The notes: generated by a model not told the origin, from the letters alone. 64,000 nucleotides of DNA from Hyphomicrobium methylovorum (GCF_013626205.1 NZ_QHJE01000001.1:1178001-1242000), one strand, 5' to 3'. Counted from the stretch's first letter, positions 53,383 to 63,401 are shown. Translations and numbers: made by a program.

Positions 53383-55482
53383 TCACCCAGCGATCTTGGA
53401 GAAATCCGCGACGTTTAAAGTCGCGGCTCGGATTTCAGCCAAGACGCGCAACCGGTTCTCGCGGATTTTCGGATCGTCAGCGTTCACCAGGATCTTTTCG
53501 AAGAAGTGATCGACCGGCGCGCGCAACTCCGACAGTGCGCGCATGGCGCCCGCGAAATTCTCGACATTGATCGCCGCTGCCGTGTCCTGCTTCACCGCCT
53601 CAATTGCAGCGGCGAGCGCGAGTTCTTCTTTTTCCGAAAGCAGCTTGAGATCGTACGGACCTGCGTATGATTTCTTATCTTTCTTTTCCTCAATCGAGAG
53701 GATGTTCGCCGCGCGTTTGACGCCCGCGAGCAGGTTCGCGCCGTCATCTGTTTTCAGGAACGCATCGAGCGCTTCAACGCGACGAACGATGAGCGCGAGA
53801 TCGTCCTGTCCGCCGAGTGCGAACACGGCGTCGATCAGATCGTGCCGCTTGCCCTGATCGCGCAGGAAGACTTTTAGCCGGTCAGCGAAGAAGGCGAGGA
53901 GATCCTTTTGCACGGCGGCAGAGGCTTTCGCGTCCGTTGGCTTCGAACCGGGTGCGAGCTTCTCTTCAGCCGATGCAATGTAATGCGTCAGCGGCACGCG
54001 GAAATCATTCTCCAGCACAATGCGAATGATGCCGAGTGCGGCGCGGCGGAGCTGGTAGGGATCGCCTGAACCGGTCGGCTTTTCGCCGATGGCCCAGAAG
54101 CCGACGAGCGTATCGAGCTTGTCCGCAAGCGCGACGGCTGCAGCGACCGCGTCGCCCTGATCGGCGCGCGGAACGACATCGGTTGGGCCTTTCGGCTTGT
54201 AGTGAAGTTCAATGGCACGTGCGATCTCGGGCTTCGTGCCGACGGCTTCAGCGTAATAGCGGCCCATCAAGCCTTGAAGCTCTGGAAATTCGCCGACCAT
54301 TTCAGAGACGAGGTCGGCCTTCGCCAGACCTGCCGCGCGGCGCGCGTCTTCCGGTACGGCATCGCAGGCGCCCGCGAGTTCAAACGCCAACTGCTCGATG
54401 CGTTCGACGCGATCCTTTTGCGATCCGAGCTTCTGATGGAACGTGATGCCAGCGAGCTTGCCCGCCATCTCACCAAGCGGATGCTTCAAATCCTGCTGCC
54501 AGAAGAAGGCGGCATCGGATAGGCGCGCGCGGATGACTTTCTCGTTGCCCGAAACGATCGCTTCGCCGCCATCCGTGGCGACGAGATTTGAAACGAGTAG
54601 AAATTTATTCGCGAGCTTCTTCGTTTTGGGATCGCGCAGCGAGAAGCACTTCTGATGCAGCTTCATCGAAGCGGTCAGCACTTCGCCTGGAATGTCCAGG
54701 AACGCTTTGTCGAACGAGCCCATCAGCACGACTGGCCATTCCGTCAGTCCTGCGTTCTCTGCCAGCAGCGCATCGTCATCGACCAGTTCGAGCTTGGCCT
54801 GCTTGGCGAGTGTTTTCGCCTGTTCGGCAATCGCGGCTTTGCGGTCTTCGGTGTCGAGCAGCACATGATGCGCCGCGAGCTTTTCGCGGTAGTCGGCGAA
54901 GCTTTTGACTTTGAACGGCCCCGGCCCGAGGAACCGATGTCCGCGAGTTTCGGAATTTGATTGTAGTCCGGCGATTTCCAGGGGCACGATTTTGCCGCCC
55001 AGTAAGCAGATCACCGATTGCAGTGGGCGCACCCACTGAAAGGATGCGCTGCCCCAGCGCATGGATTTCGGCCAGGGGAATTTCGCTGTTACGTCAGCGA
55101 GCGTCTCAGCGATGATCTCAGCGGCAGCCCGACCGGGGCGCTCGATCTTCGCGAGATAGTAGTCGCCCTTCTTTTCGTCTGTGACGACTGTTGCCTGCGA
55201 GATTTCGGAAAGACCGGCGGACTTCAGAAAGCCTTCGATCGCCTTCTCGGGCGCACCGACGCGCGGGCCTTTTTTCTCTTCTGCAATCGCGGGTGATTTC
55301 GCGGGGACGTTTTCGATGACAAGCGTCAGACGCCGGGGCGTTGCGTAGGCGCGTGCCTCTCCGGTTTCGAGGCCGCGAGCTATCAGACCTTCAACGACAA
55401 GGCGCTTCAAATCATCAGCCGCGCGCAATTGCATGCGCGCGGGGATTTCTTCCGACAGAAGCTCAAGCAGCAATTCGGACAT
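53383..55482 (-). CDS. glyS: Glycine-tRNA ligase beta subunit
   Basis: 699 residues. LLLELLSEEIPARMQLRAADDLKRLV opens it, and VEDxx-like TLADVTAKFPWPKSMRWGSASFQWVRPLQSVICLLGGKIVP is the glyS catalytic-subunit signature. The C-terminal part has the HD-like region MGRYYAEAVG and a DALRD-type anticodon domain. Paired with GlyQ in the alpha2beta2 enzyme, it charges tRNA-Gly. A 70-base gap with a hairpin separates it from the preceding membrane gene on the same strand. Confidence 0.96.
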   Translation of the reverse strand: MSELLLELLSEEIPARMQLRAADDLKRLVVEGLIARGLETGEARAYATPRRLTLVIENVPAKSPAIAEEKKGPRVGAPEKAIEGFLKSAGLSEISQATVVTDEKKGDYYLAKIERPGRAAAEIIAETLADVTAKFPWPKSMRWGSASFQWVRPLQSVICLLGGKIVPLEIAGLQSNSETRGHRFLGPGPFKVKSFADYREKLAAHHVLLDTEDRKAAIAEQAKTLAKQAKLELVDDDALLAENAGLTEWPVVLMGSFDKAFLDIPGEVLTASMKLHQKCFSLRDPKTKKLANKFLLVSNLVATDGGEAIVSGNEKVIRARLSDAAFFWQQDLKHPLGEMAGKLAGITFHQKLGSQKDRVERIEQLAFELAGACDAVPEDARRAAGLAKADLVSEMVGEFPELQGLMGRYYAEAVGTKPEIARAIELHYKPKGPTDVVPRADQGDAVAAAVALADKLDTLVGFWAIGEKPTGSGDPYQLRRAALGIIRIVLENDFRVPLTHYIASAEEKLAPGSKPTDAKASAAVQKDLLAFFADRLKVFLRDQGKRHDLIDAVFALGGQDDLALIVRRVEALDAFLKTDDGANLLAGVKRAANILSIEEKKDKKSYAGPYDLKLLSEKEELALAAAIEAVKQDTAAAINVENFAGAMRALSELRAPVDHFFEKILVNADDPKIRENRLRVLAEIRAATLNVADFSKIAG

Positions 55483-55512
55483 TCAAATCAAATCTCAACG
55501 AGTGGCGATCAG

Positions 55513-55546
55513 CTCTGCCCCGCAACGAAGCCGCTGCGGGGCAGAG
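55513..55546 (-). terminator. Hairpin ahead of glyS
   Basis: A 12-bp perfect stem (55513-55524 with 55535-55546) with a 10-base loop lies between the membrane-protein stop and the glyS start on the minus strand. No T-run follows, so it may slow or regulate readthrough into glyS or stabilise mRNA rather than end it. Confidence 0.5.
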
Positions 55547-55552
55547 TGCGCA

Positions 55553-56035
55553 TCAAGGCGAGGCCGCAGGCGGCGACGACGGTTCCGCAGCAGGCGGAGG
55601 CGTGGTGCTGTCTGACGGTGCGGTGTGTTCGTGTTCCGGCGCCGATTCAGCAGGCGCAGTCGTTTCGGCCGGAGCCGGTGCTGCTTCTTCAGCGGGTGCC
55701 GGTGTTTCGGCGGGTGCTGGCGCTTCCGCAGGTGCCGGTTCAGCCGCAGCGGGAGCGGTGTGCTCGTGCTCTGGCGCAGGTTCTGGTGCGGTTGCAGCCG
55801 GAGCCGGAGCGGTTTCAGCAGGCGCCGAAATATGTTCGAGCACGCTTTCCGGCAGGTTCGCACGCACTTCTTTACCGATGTCGTTCACTGAACCGGTTGT
55901 TTCGAGGTAGCCGAGGCCGACCACAAGCATGGCGACGAAGAACGCGAACACCCATGGCAAGCGTCGCAGGATGAAGAATCCTAGGATGAGCAGCGGCACG
56001 CCCATTGAGATCAAGCCGAGTGTCGTATCAGTCAC
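55553..56035 (-). CDS. Membrane-anchored Ala/Pro/Glu-rich protein between glyQ and glyS
   Basis: 160 residues from GTG 56035. Two hydrophobic segments ([19 protein letters not shown] and [19 protein letters not shown]) anchor the N-terminus; the rest is a repetitive tail of AP, PAE and HEHTAP units, including two [15 protein letters not shown] blocks. GGAGGACGCGC upstream and overlap of GTGA with the glyQ stop decide this start; the frame is open to 56071 inside glyQ. Small membrane proteins in this slot are common in Hyphomicrobiales. No function is known; the His-Glu-His units could bind metal. Confidence 0.82.
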   Translation of the reverse strand: MTDTTLGLISMGVPLLILGFFILRRLPWVFAFFVAMLVVGLGYLETTGSVNDIGKEVRANLPESVLEHISAPAETAPAPAATAPEPAPEHEHTAPAAAEPAPAEAPAPAETPAPAEEAAPAPAETTAPAESAPEHEHTAPSDSTTPPPAAEPSSPPAASP

Positions 56036-56976
56036 GCGCGTCCTCCTTCGGTTTTTAGCCACGCTCCGCAACAGGCTTTCGCCAATTCACGGACGCGCAG
56101 AATATAGCTCTGCCGCTCCGTGACCGAAATCACGCCGCGGGCATCGAGCAGATTGAACATGTGGCTTGCCTTGATGCACTGATCATAGGCGGGCAGCGCG
56201 AGCAGATGCCCGTCTTCCTTTTCGCCTTGCTCAAGAAGCGCTTTGCACTCCCGTTCCGCGTCATCAAAGTGGCGGAACAGTGCGGCAGTGCCGGCGTATT
56301 CAAAATTGTAGCGAGAATATTCGCGTTCGGCCTGCAGAAACACGTCGCCATAGTTCAGGCGCTTGTCATCGGTGCGGCCATTGAAGTTGAGGTCGTACAC
56401 GCGGTCGACGCCCTGCACGTACATGGCGAGGCGTTCGAGGCCGTATGTGATTTCGACAGCGACGGGATTGCAATCGAAGCCGCCGACTTGCTGGAAATAT
56501 GTGAACTGCGACACTTCCATGCCGTTGCACCAGACTTCCCAGCCAAGGCCCCATGCACCGAGCGTGGGGCTTTCCCAGTCGTCTTCAACGAAGCGAATGT
56601 CATTGATCGCCGTGTCGATGCCGATGGCATCCAGGCTTGCCAGATAGAGCTCCTGGATGTTCGCCGGCGACGGCTTCATGATGACTTGGAACTGATAATA
56701 GTGCTGCAGGCGATTTGGATTCTCGCCGTAGCGGCCATCCTTCGGACGACGCGAGGGCTGCACGTAGGCGGCGCTCCAAGGCTTCGGCCCAAGCGCGCGC
56801 AGTGTCGTCGCGGGATGGAAGGTGCCAGCGCCAACCTCCATGTCGTAGGGCTGCAGGATGATGCATCCCTCACCGCTCCAGAATGTCTGGAGCTGGAGAA
56901 TGAGATCCTGAAAGGCTTGTTTGGGGCGCAGCACGGAGGGGCGTGCGGCCTTGTTGGAGACCGTCGTGGCTGACAT
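56032..56976 (-). CDS. glyQ: Glycine-tRNA ligase alpha subunit
   Basis: 314 residues. Class II core signatures are [77 protein letters not shown] and [24 protein letters not shown]. It is the catalytic alpha partner of GlyS. ATG 56976 is chosen on homology; the frame is open to 57033. It overlaps the next membrane gene by the GTGA stop-start and heads the glyQ-membrane protein-glyS run. Confidence 0.97.
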   Translation of the reverse strand: MSATTVSNKAARPSVLRPKQAFQDLILQLQTFWSGEGCIILQPYDMEVGAGTFHPATTLRALGPKPWSAAYVQPSRRPKDGRYGENPNRLQHYYQFQVIMKPSPANIQELYLASLDAIGIDTAINDIRFVEDDWESPTLGAWGLGWEVWCNGMEVSQFTYFQQVGGFDCNPVAVEITYGLERLAMYVQGVDRVYDLNFNGRTDDKRLNYGDVFLQAEREYSRYNFEYAGTAALFRHFDDAERECKALLEQGEKEDGHLLALPAYDQCIKASHMFNLLDARGVISVTERQSYILRVRELAKACCGAWLKTEGGRA

Positions 56977-57158
56977 TTCTTCGCTTCCGGCTTCAAGTCG
57001 CGCGCAATATACGCGTTGCACGCCCCATGTCACGCGCCGAAAGCCCGAATTCGACAGGCTAAGCCGCGGCCTACTGAGCCATTTTGTTATTCAGCTACAG
57101 CGTACTGGCCCTCTGAACCTGCGCTAGATGGCGCGTAAGAGTGCTGCGCGAGGGTGGG

Positions 57159-57359
57159 TCAACGATCGCGGCTTACGCGCGGCCGATAAACGCCCGCGGT
57201 TTCATCCCATTCGAGACTTCCGAGATCGCGGGTCGATGCGCGACGCTTCTCGCTCGCTCGCTTCCGCCGCAAAGCGTTTTGCTGCACCACGCTCGAATAG
57301 ACCTTGTAACCAGCAATACCAGCGGCGCCGATGAGCGCCAGAATCATGAGTGGAGGCAT
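57159..57359 (-). CDS. Small single-pass membrane protein, unknown
   Basis: 66 residues: an N-terminal helix (PLMILALIGAAGIAGYKVYSSVV) followed by a charged tail with QQNALRRKRASEKRRAST and DLGSLEWDETAGVYRPR. The last segment looks like a short conserved motif. Similar small proteins lie next to the S49 peptidase in relatives. It follows the S49 peptidase start divergently? No: both are on the minus strand, this one 21 bases downstream of the peptidase stop. Function unknown. Confidence 0.7.
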   Translation of the reverse strand: MPPLMILALIGAAGIAGYKVYSSVVQQNALRRKRASEKRRASTRDLGSLEWDETAGVYRPRVSRDR

Positions 57360-57380
57360 AGAGATGCCCTCCCGCGAGAG

Positions 57381-58217
57381 CTAGAGACCGAAGCGCGACC
57401 AGAGCGTGCGCTCTTCCACAGCGGACACCAGATCGTCGGCAAAAGCAAGGCCGGGCGTAGTGAGCCGAGAGGCGCCGGGAGCGCGCCTAAAGCGCGCGAG
57501 AAGGCCGGATTTCTCGGCTTCGATAACCTTTAGCCGCACCTTTTCGCCGAACAGCAGACGCATCCGGGTGCGGACATCGGAGATACCGTCGATCAATCCG
57601 AACTCAGCCGCTTTGGCTGCCGACCAGAATGCGCCGGAGAAGAGTTCGGAGTCCGGGGCTTTCAGCTTGCCCAGCCTGCGCTCCTTAACGAGGCCGATGA
57701 ACACGTCGTGCACGTCCTTCTGGATCGCCTTCAGCCGCTCGATGTCTTCTTGATCTTCCGGCAGAAACGGATCGAGCTGGTTCTTGTTGGCGCCCGCGGT
57801 ATAGACGCGCCGCTCGACGCCGACCTTCTTGATGAGATCAACGAAACCGAAGCTGCGCGAGACGACGCCGATCGAGCCAATGATTGAGGATGGATCGGCG
57901 TAAATCTCATCGCCTGCAATGGCGAGATAGTAGCCACCCGAAGCCGCCACATCCTCGCAGAAGACGTAGACCGTTTTCTTTTGCTCCGCTGCCAGTTGAC
58001 GGATGCGCTTGAACAGCAGGTTCGATTGCACGGGCGAGCCGCCCGGCGAATTGATGATGACTGCAACGGCTGGGAGTTTCGAGGCCAAAAACGCTTTCTC
58101 GATCGCGCTCGCGTACGAGGCGAGTGTCAGGCCGGGGCGCAGCGGCGTTGCCATTCCTATCGGACCGTTGAAGCGCAGGACGGGAACAACGGGGTTACGG
58201 CGCGAGAATGGCCACAT
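57381..58217 (-). CDS. S49 family signal-peptide peptidase (SppA/SohB-like)
   Basis: 278 residues. The Ser-Lys dyad is S93 in VAASGGYYLA and K145 in AGANKNQLDPF, with the conserved INSPGGSPVQSN (~56-66) and ADPSSIIGSIGVVSRSFGF. This is the short SohB/SppA36 form; no clear membrane segment is present, though RFNGPIGMATP may associate peripherally. It degrades released signal peptides or other membrane fragments. It is upstream of the 66-residue membrane gene on the same strand. Confidence 0.92.
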   Translation of the reverse strand: MWPFSRRNPVVPVLRFNGPIGMATPLRPGLTLASYASAIEKAFLASKLPAVAVIINSPGGSPVQSNLLFKRIRQLAAEQKKTVYVFCEDVAASGGYYLAIAGDEIYADPSSIIGSIGVVSRSFGFVDLIKKVGVERRVYTAGANKNQLDPFLPEDQEDIERLKAIQKDVHDVFIGLVKERRLGKLKAPDSELFSGAFWSAAKAAEFGLIDGISDVRTRMRLLFGEKVRLKVIEAEKSGLLARFRRAPGASRLTTPGLAFADDLVSAVEERTLWSRFGL

Positions 58218-58293
58218 GCGAGAAAGCTCCTTGGCGGGGTACCGAGGCTAAATATAGTCCCAGCGTTCGATTGCAACTGGCACGGGCGGGGTT

Positions 58294-59082
58294 TCAGAGC
58301 GGAAGCGGCGCCCCATCCCTAAAGACGGCCTCGATTTCCGGCACGAACGCTTGATCCGGACCGTGCAACGTCAATCCCGCTTTCACGTGGGCCGGCGCGC
58401 GGCTGCCTTTGATGCCATCGACGATAACGCGAATGGCGGGCTCACCTGCGCGTGCGTAGATCGGCAGTATGCCGATGCCGCCGAAGCGGCCTTCGAACGC
58501 GGTCAAGATTGACGGCAGCGCATCGGCCTTGTGAATGAGCGCAACGCGTCCCCCCGGTAAAGCCATTCGGCACAAGAAACGCGCCCAAGCGTCGAGCGTG
58601 TCTTCCGGCATCTGGTGCGACGCGGCCCGCAACGGATTTTCGGCGGCGGTGCTGCGGCGTTCATCATGGTAGGGCGGATTGGCAAGAACCAGCGCGTACG
58701 ATTCCGAAGCGATGTTCGCGCTTTGAAGGGCGGGCGTCGCGCGCGTTATGTCCGCTTCTACGATGGTGACGCGTCCCGTTAAGCCATTCCGGTCCGTGTT
58801 GTATCGGGCAAGCGACGCCAGGGCGGGATCGCGCTCTACCAGAGTGACGTTGGCCTCCGGACACCGCGCGGCAACACAAAGGCCAACAACCCCAACGCCT
58901 GAGCCAGCGTCGAGCACCGGTCCCGCTGCGCGGCTGTGAGCCCTGACGGACGCCGCAAGCAGAACGGCATCTGTACCGGCGCGATAACCACGTAGGGGCT
59001 GACGGATCGTCAGTATGCCGCCCAGGAACAGGTCGTCGCTCGTCGGCATTCCGGTCTCGATGAGCGGCTCAACCACGTTCAT
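58294..59082 (-). CDS. tRNA1(Val) (adenine37-N6)-methyltransferase-like protein
   Basis: 262 residues. SAM motif VLDAGSGVGVVGLCVAAR (~55-72) and NPPYHDE (~130) with the N6-adenine motif NPPY mark TrmN6-type enzymes. The opening DDLFLGGILTIRQPLRGYRAGTDAVLLAASV is diagnostic. It probably methylates A37 of a tRNA or a related RNA site. Its start overlaps the DUF2007 stop by 14 bases on the same strand, indicating translational coupling. Confidence 0.92.
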   Translation of the reverse strand: MNVVEPLIETGMPTSDDLFLGGILTIRQPLRGYRAGTDAVLLAASVRAHSRAAGPVLDAGSGVGVVGLCVAARCPEANVTLVERDPALASLARYNTDRNGLTGRVTIVEADITRATPALQSANIASESYALVLANPPYHDERRSTAAENPLRAASHQMPEDTLDAWARFLCRMALPGGRVALIHKADALPSILTAFEGRFGGIGILPIYARAGEPAIRVIVDGIKGSRAPAHVKAGLTLHGPDQAFVPEIEAVFRDGAPLPL

Positions 59083-59302
59083 GTTCGATCAACCACTCCC
59101 CTAGCCCCGCCTCGCGCAGAACCTGCCTGGCACGCGGCCAATTGTCATCCGCAACCATAACCCTTCGAGGAAATGCGCCGATTGACCCTTCCATCAGGCT
59201 GATATTTCCATCAAATATCTGCGTTTCTATCCTCTCTCCAGCGAGGAGCGCCTCGATGAAGCTGATAAGGACAAAATCGTTCGTCGCAACCAGTTCACGC
59301 AT
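59069..59302 (-). CDS. DUF2007-domain protein
   Basis: 77 residues: MRELVATNDFVLISFIEALLAGERIETQIFD, then GAFPRRVMVADDNWPRARQVLREAGL, the standard DUF2007 (putative signal-transducing) module. GAGGGG before ATG 59302 supports this start; the open frame runs to 59359. It overlaps the TrmN6-like gene by 14 bases, so both are coupled. The ispB-type gene is divergent with about 76 bases between. Biochemical role unknown. Confidence 0.9.
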   Translation of the reverse strand: MRELVATNDFVLISFIEALLAGERIETQIFDGNISLMEGSIGAFPRRVMVADDNWPRARQVLREAGLGEWLIEHERG

Positions 59303-59378
59303 GTCGCCCCTCGCGGCAAAGACTACATGACACTTGGACGCCGCGCCGCGTACCGGCAAGGCATCGTCTTATGTTATC

Positions 59379-60422
59379 ATGGCGAAGCAAAATATGGGGA
59401 CCAACTTGGGTCGCGTTATTCCACTCGATGAGGTCCGCGAAACGGGCCAGAAGCTCCAGCCGTTGCTCGACATCGTTGCTGATGACCTCGAAGCCATTAA
59501 CCGAATAATTCTCGATAAGGCCGTTTCCGAGGTCGATATGATCCCGGAGCTTGCCCATCACCTGATCGACAGTGGTGGAAAGCGGTTGCGCCCCATGCTG
59601 GCGCTCGCGTCCGCCAAGCTCTGCGGTTACGACGGCAATGGGCACATCCGAACAGCGTCGGCAGTTGAGTTCATGCACACGGCGACGCTGCTGCATGACG
59701 ATGTCGTCGACGAAAGCTCGACGCGACGCGGGCGCAAGACAGCGCGCATGATCTGGGGCAATCAGGCGAGCGTTCTGGTCGGCGATTTTCTGCTGGGTCA
59801 GGCGTTCAAGATGTTCGTGGACGTCGGGTCGCTGGCAGTCTTGCGCATCATGTCCAACGCCGCAGCGACGATCGCCGAAGGCGAAGTGATGCAGCTTGCG
59901 GCCGCCAAGAACACCTCGACGACGGAAGACGATTATCTCGCCATCATCAACGCCAAGACGGCCGCGCTCTTCTCAGCGGCGGCTGAATCCGGCGCGGCAC
60001 TGACGCAGCGCCCAACGGAAGAACAGGCTGCTCTGCGCTCCTACGGCAAAAACCTGGGCCTTGCATTTCAGCTCGTAGATGACGCGCTCGACTATGCCGG
60101 CGACAGCGGGCATCTCGGCAAGTCTGTTGGTGACGATTTCCGCGAAGGCAAGATTACGCTTCCGGTGATCCTCTCGTTCCGCCGCGGTTCGAATGACGAG
60201 CGCGGGTTCTGGAACCGGACGATCGCTGAAGGGCAGATCGAAGACGGCGACTTCGAGAGGGCGGTGGCTCTGATGCGGCGGCACAAGGCCATCGAAGCGA
60301 CGTTCGAGAGAGCACGTTCCTACGGCGCCGTTGCGCGGGATGCTTTAGCGATCTTCCCCGCAAGCCGAGAGAAAGATGCGCTCGAACTTGTCATCGAGTT
60401 CTGCATCGGCCGGTCGCACTGA
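59379..60422 (+). CDS. ispB: Long-chain polyprenyl (octa/decaprenyl) diphosphate synthase
   Basis: 347 residues. The first aspartate-rich motif is DDVVDESSTRRG starting at D107, and the second DDALDYAG. A small residue at -5 before the first motif (HTATLLHDD) fits long-chain products, so it likely makes the ubiquinone side-chain precursor (C40 or C50; length not decidable). ATG 59379 is favoured by homology; the frame is open from 59334. It is convergent with ispE, with 12 bases between the stops. Confidence 0.94.
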   Translation: MAKQNMGTNLGRVIPLDEVRETGQKLQPLLDIVADDLEAINRIILDKAVSEVDMIPELAHHLIDSGGKRLRPMLALASAKLCGYDGNGHIRTASAVEFMHTATLLHDDVVDESSTRRGRKTARMIWGNQASVLVGDFLLGQAFKMFVDVGSLAVLRIMSNAAATIAEGEVMQLAAAKNTSTTEDDYLAIINAKTAALFSAAAESGAALTQRPTEEQAALRSYGKNLGLAFQLVDDALDYAGDSGHLGKSVGDDFREGKITLPVILSFRRGSNDERGFWNRTIAEGQIEDGDFERAVALMRRHKAIEATFERARSYGAVARDALAIFPASREKDALELVIEFCIGRSH

Positions 60423-60434
60423 AGCGAGCGCGGA

Positions 60435-61304
60435 TTACATCAGCCGCGTCGGCTTGATCCACCACGAGGGTTGTCGCCGAGCGAGATCGGCGGCTGCGGC
60501 TTCTGCTGCGCTCGCTGATTCAAAAAGCGCGAAGCAGGTTGGACCGGCACCGGAAAGCTGAGCGAGCTTGACGCCGTCAAGGCTGCGCAATTCTCTAAGA
60601 ACGCGTGCGATCTCCGGAATAATCTTTTGGGCCGGCGCTTCCAGATGATTGCCGCGCTCCGCCGCGTAATTCGCAATATCGTCGAACGAAGTAAGGCGCG
60701 GCACCTGTTGCGGCGCGGGCGGCGCTTGCAATGCGCTTGCGGCAAGTGACTGAAAGACGGCCGCCGTCTTGTTGCTCGGAACATCGCTGAGCGGATTGGC
60801 CAGAACGGCGTGAAGGGTCTCGGGTAGATCCATCGGCGCGATCTGTTCACCGACGCCTGTCATGATGGCTGCGCGGCTTCGTACGCAAACTGGGACGTCG
60901 GCGCCGAGCGTGGCGGCCAATGCCGTGAGGTCGCGGTTCGCGCTCGTCGAGAATGTTTCAGCCAGCAGCCTGAGCGCTGCTGCAGCGTCTGCCGATCCGC
61001 CGCCAATTCCGCTCGCGACGGGCAGGTTTTTCTCAAGCTTCAGTTTGATTTTGCCCGCTGGCGATGCATCCGCGGCGAAGAACGCAGCGACGGCTTTGTC
61101 GATCAGATTGGCTCCCGTGAGCCCGGACGCGAAGGGACCGGTTACGACGGTTTCACCGGTGTCGCCATGCGAGAGGTGCAGCACATCGCGCGCCGTCTCT
61201 GCGAAGGCCACAAGGCTTCGCAGCTCGTGGTAGCCGTCGGCACGGCGCCCGAGAATTTCGAGCGTCAGGTTGATTTTGGCGGGCGCGAATTCCGTCTTTG
61301 TCAT
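60435..61304 (-). CDS. ispE: 4-diphosphocytidyl-2-C-methyl-D-erythritol kinase IspE
   Basis: 289 residues of the GHMP kinase family. EFAPAKINLTLEILGRRADGYHELRSLV opens it, the ATP loop is PVASGIGGGSADAAAAL (~94-110), and AQLSGAGPTCFALF is the C-terminal motif. It phosphorylates CDP-methylerythritol in the MEP pathway. It lies 81 bases after the TPR gene on the same strand and is convergent with the polyprenyl synthase, so precursor and consumer genes meet. Confidence 0.96.
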   Translation of the reverse strand: MTKTEFAPAKINLTLEILGRRADGYHELRSLVAFAETARDVLHLSHGDTGETVVTGPFASGLTGANLIDKAVAAFFAADASPAGKIKLKLEKNLPVASGIGGGSADAAAALRLLAETFSTSANRDLTALAATLGADVPVCVRSRAAIMTGVGEQIAPMDLPETLHAVLANPLSDVPSNKTAAVFQSLAASALQAPPAPQQVPRLTSFDDIANYAAERGNHLEAPAQKIIPEIARVLRELRSLDGVKLAQLSGAGPTCFALFESASAAEAAAADLARRQPSWWIKPTRLM

Positions 61305-61385
61305 GACTTAGATGAAGACCGGCAGATGCACGAACGGGCGCAACGCGCGCCCGCCGAGGATCATTGCATGTGTAAAGAGCGAGAG

Positions 61386-63203
61386 CTACTCGACCGCGCG
61401 GCCCTGCGTTTTGTTTTCACTTCGGCGACGTAGCGTGTCGGTTCTCTGAACCTGCCGCGTGTTCGTCGCCTTGTGAGCTTCTGCCTTACCGTCGAGCCCG
61501 TGCAAGAGCTTCGCCTTGATCTTATCGACGTCTTCCGGCTCCGGTTCGAGCGACAACGCCTGGCTCCACTGGAAGCGGGCTTCACGCTCACGACCGACCT
61601 TCCAGAACGCGTCACCAAGGTGATCGTTCAGCGTCGGGTCTTCGGGCTTTATTTCCACGGCTCGCTCAAGAAAGCGCACGGCCTCCTTATAGTTTCCGCG
61701 CCGGAAATGCGCCCAACCGAGGCTGTCGACGATGTATCCATCATCGGGTTTCAGCTGGACAGCCTTCTCGATCAGCTTCATCCCCTCTTTCAGGTTTTTA
61801 CCCTGATCGACCCAGGAATAGCCGAGATAGTTCAGAACCAGCGGCTGATCCGGCGCGAGAGCCAACGCTTTTTTCAGATCGCTTTCAGCCGCCGTCCAGT
61901 TCTTCAGACGCTCGTAGGATGTTCCGCGCGCGTAGTAGTAGCCCCAATAGCGCGGATCATTCTTGCCGAGCACCGAGATGGCGCGCGTAAAGTACTTGAT
62001 CGATTCAGCGTATTCCTTGCGCGCACGCAGGATGTTGCCCATCGCTTCAAGCGGCCGGACATCTTTCGGATCGGCTTCCGCCAAGCGCTCCAAAATAGCT
62101 TTCGCCTCATCGGGGCGATCGAGCGAATTCAGATTGAATGCCTTGCGGATGTCGATCGCGCTTTGCAGCGGGGTGTTCGGCGGGATCTTGTCGTAGGTTG
62201 CGATCGCGTCGGCGTAACGCTTGGATGCTTCCTGAGCGTTGGCAAGTGCGGCGAGCGCGAAAGCATGATCGGGCTCAGCGTCGAGCGCCAACCGCAGATA
62301 GATCGTTCCGAGGCTGATGCCGCCTTCACCGGCCAGCGCTTCGCCGAGACCATAAAACAGTTCGGCCATGCCTTGAGGCGGCGTGCTGACGAGAAGCGGC
62401 GTCTTTTCGCGATCCTTGATGCGCGTCAGCATATCTTTGGCGAGCGGGTGAGGATCACCCTGAACCTTCGAAAGCTGTTCGCGCATGATCTGGCGCGCTT
62501 GTTTGAAATCACCGCCGTTCGCAGCGTGACGCGCATACGCGAGCGTTGTGCGAAGCGTCCGGCTGTCTTGACGGAACATCTTTTCATACGCCGCATTCGC
62601 AACGGCTTTGCGGCCCGCGATGTCGGCGATCAACGCGCGGTGATAGCGCAGATAAAACTGTGCCCAGTCCGGCTGCTTGGGAAGGTCGACCGCCTTCAAG
62701 GCACCATCGACGTCACCGGCTGCAAGGCGCGTCCATCCGAGCGCGATGGCGCTGGTGAGTTCACCGATTGGATTTTCCGCGCCAGCTTTGAAACGGGCTT
62801 CTGCTTCCGCATAGTCGCCCGCCTTGAATGACGTTACGCCGAGCAGGAACTGCGAGATGCGATGCGATTCATGCTTAGAGGCAAGCTTCTCGGCGAGCGG
62901 AATAGCCTTCGGCCAGTTGCCCGACATCGTTTCCATCTGAAACGCGTTTTCGAGAAGGACTTCGTTCGTCGGGTCATGATCAAGCGCACGACCGTAGAAC
63001 GTGGCCGCATCTTCTGTGTCTTGAGCTGAGCGAGCGAAACGCGCCGCGAGGTAGTTTCCGAGTGCGGAGGATGCGGGGCTATCAATCCCCACTCCGGGTA
63101 GCGGAATTTCGGAGCGAGCAGGTGCCTGACTGAAGAAGCCAACAAACGTCAGGGCGACTGCGCCTAACCCCACGCTTAGCAGACGTCCGTGGGATCCCAG
63201 CAT
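61386..63203 (-). CDS. Tetratricopeptide-repeat exported protein
   Basis: 605 residues. A signal peptide (LLSVGLGAVALTFVGFFSQAPA) leads into many TPR-type helical repeats between ~45 and ~570, for example YLARFARSAQDTEDAATFYGRALDHDP, YIVDSLGWAHFRRGNYKEAVRFLERAVEIKPEDP and ALNYLGYSW-like units near the end. The C-terminus is basic and disordered. TPR arrays bind partner proteins; this lineage-conserved neighbour of ispE has no assigned role. ispE follows 81 bases downstream. Confidence 0.9.
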   Translation of the reverse strand: MLGSHGRLLSVGLGAVALTFVGFFSQAPARSEIPLPGVGIDSPASSALGNYLAARFARSAQDTEDAATFYGRALDHDPTNEVLLENAFQMETMSGNWPKAIPLAEKLASKHESHRISQFLLGVTSFKAGDYAEAEARFKAGAENPIGELTSAIALGWTRLAAGDVDGALKAVDLPKQPDWAQFYLRYHRALIADIAGRKAVANAAYEKMFRQDSRTLRTTLAYARHAANGGDFKQARQIMREQLSKVQGDPHPLAKDMLTRIKDREKTPLLVSTPPQGMAELFYGLGEALAGEGGISLGTIYLRLALDAEPDHAFALAALANAQEASKRYADAIATYDKIPPNTPLQSAIDIRKAFNLNSLDRPDEAKAILERLAEADPKDVRPLEAMGNILRARKEYAESIKYFTRAISVLGKNDPRYWGYYYARGTSYERLKNWTAAESDLKKALALAPDQPLVLNYLGYSWVDQGKNLKEGMKLIEKAVQLKPDDGYIVDSLGWAHFRRGNYKEAVRFLERAVEIKPEDPTLNDHLGDAFWKVGREREARFQWSQALSLEPEPEDVDKIKAKLLHGLDGKAEAHKATNTRQVQRTDTLRRRSENKTQGRAVE

Positions 63204-63401
63204 TGAACTTCCCCTTGTTGCCGGAGCCGCATTGATTCCGAGGCTCCGAGCCTAGCAAAATACTGGCATGGTTGGCGACACGCTTTACGTGAAAAGTAAG
63301 AAATGAGCGTGGGGATATATTTATTACAAACAGTTCACGCCCGGCACGCCCCGAATGCGCGCCGTTTCCCCGGCCGCCACAGCCGGCGCGTACCTAAGAA
63401 G

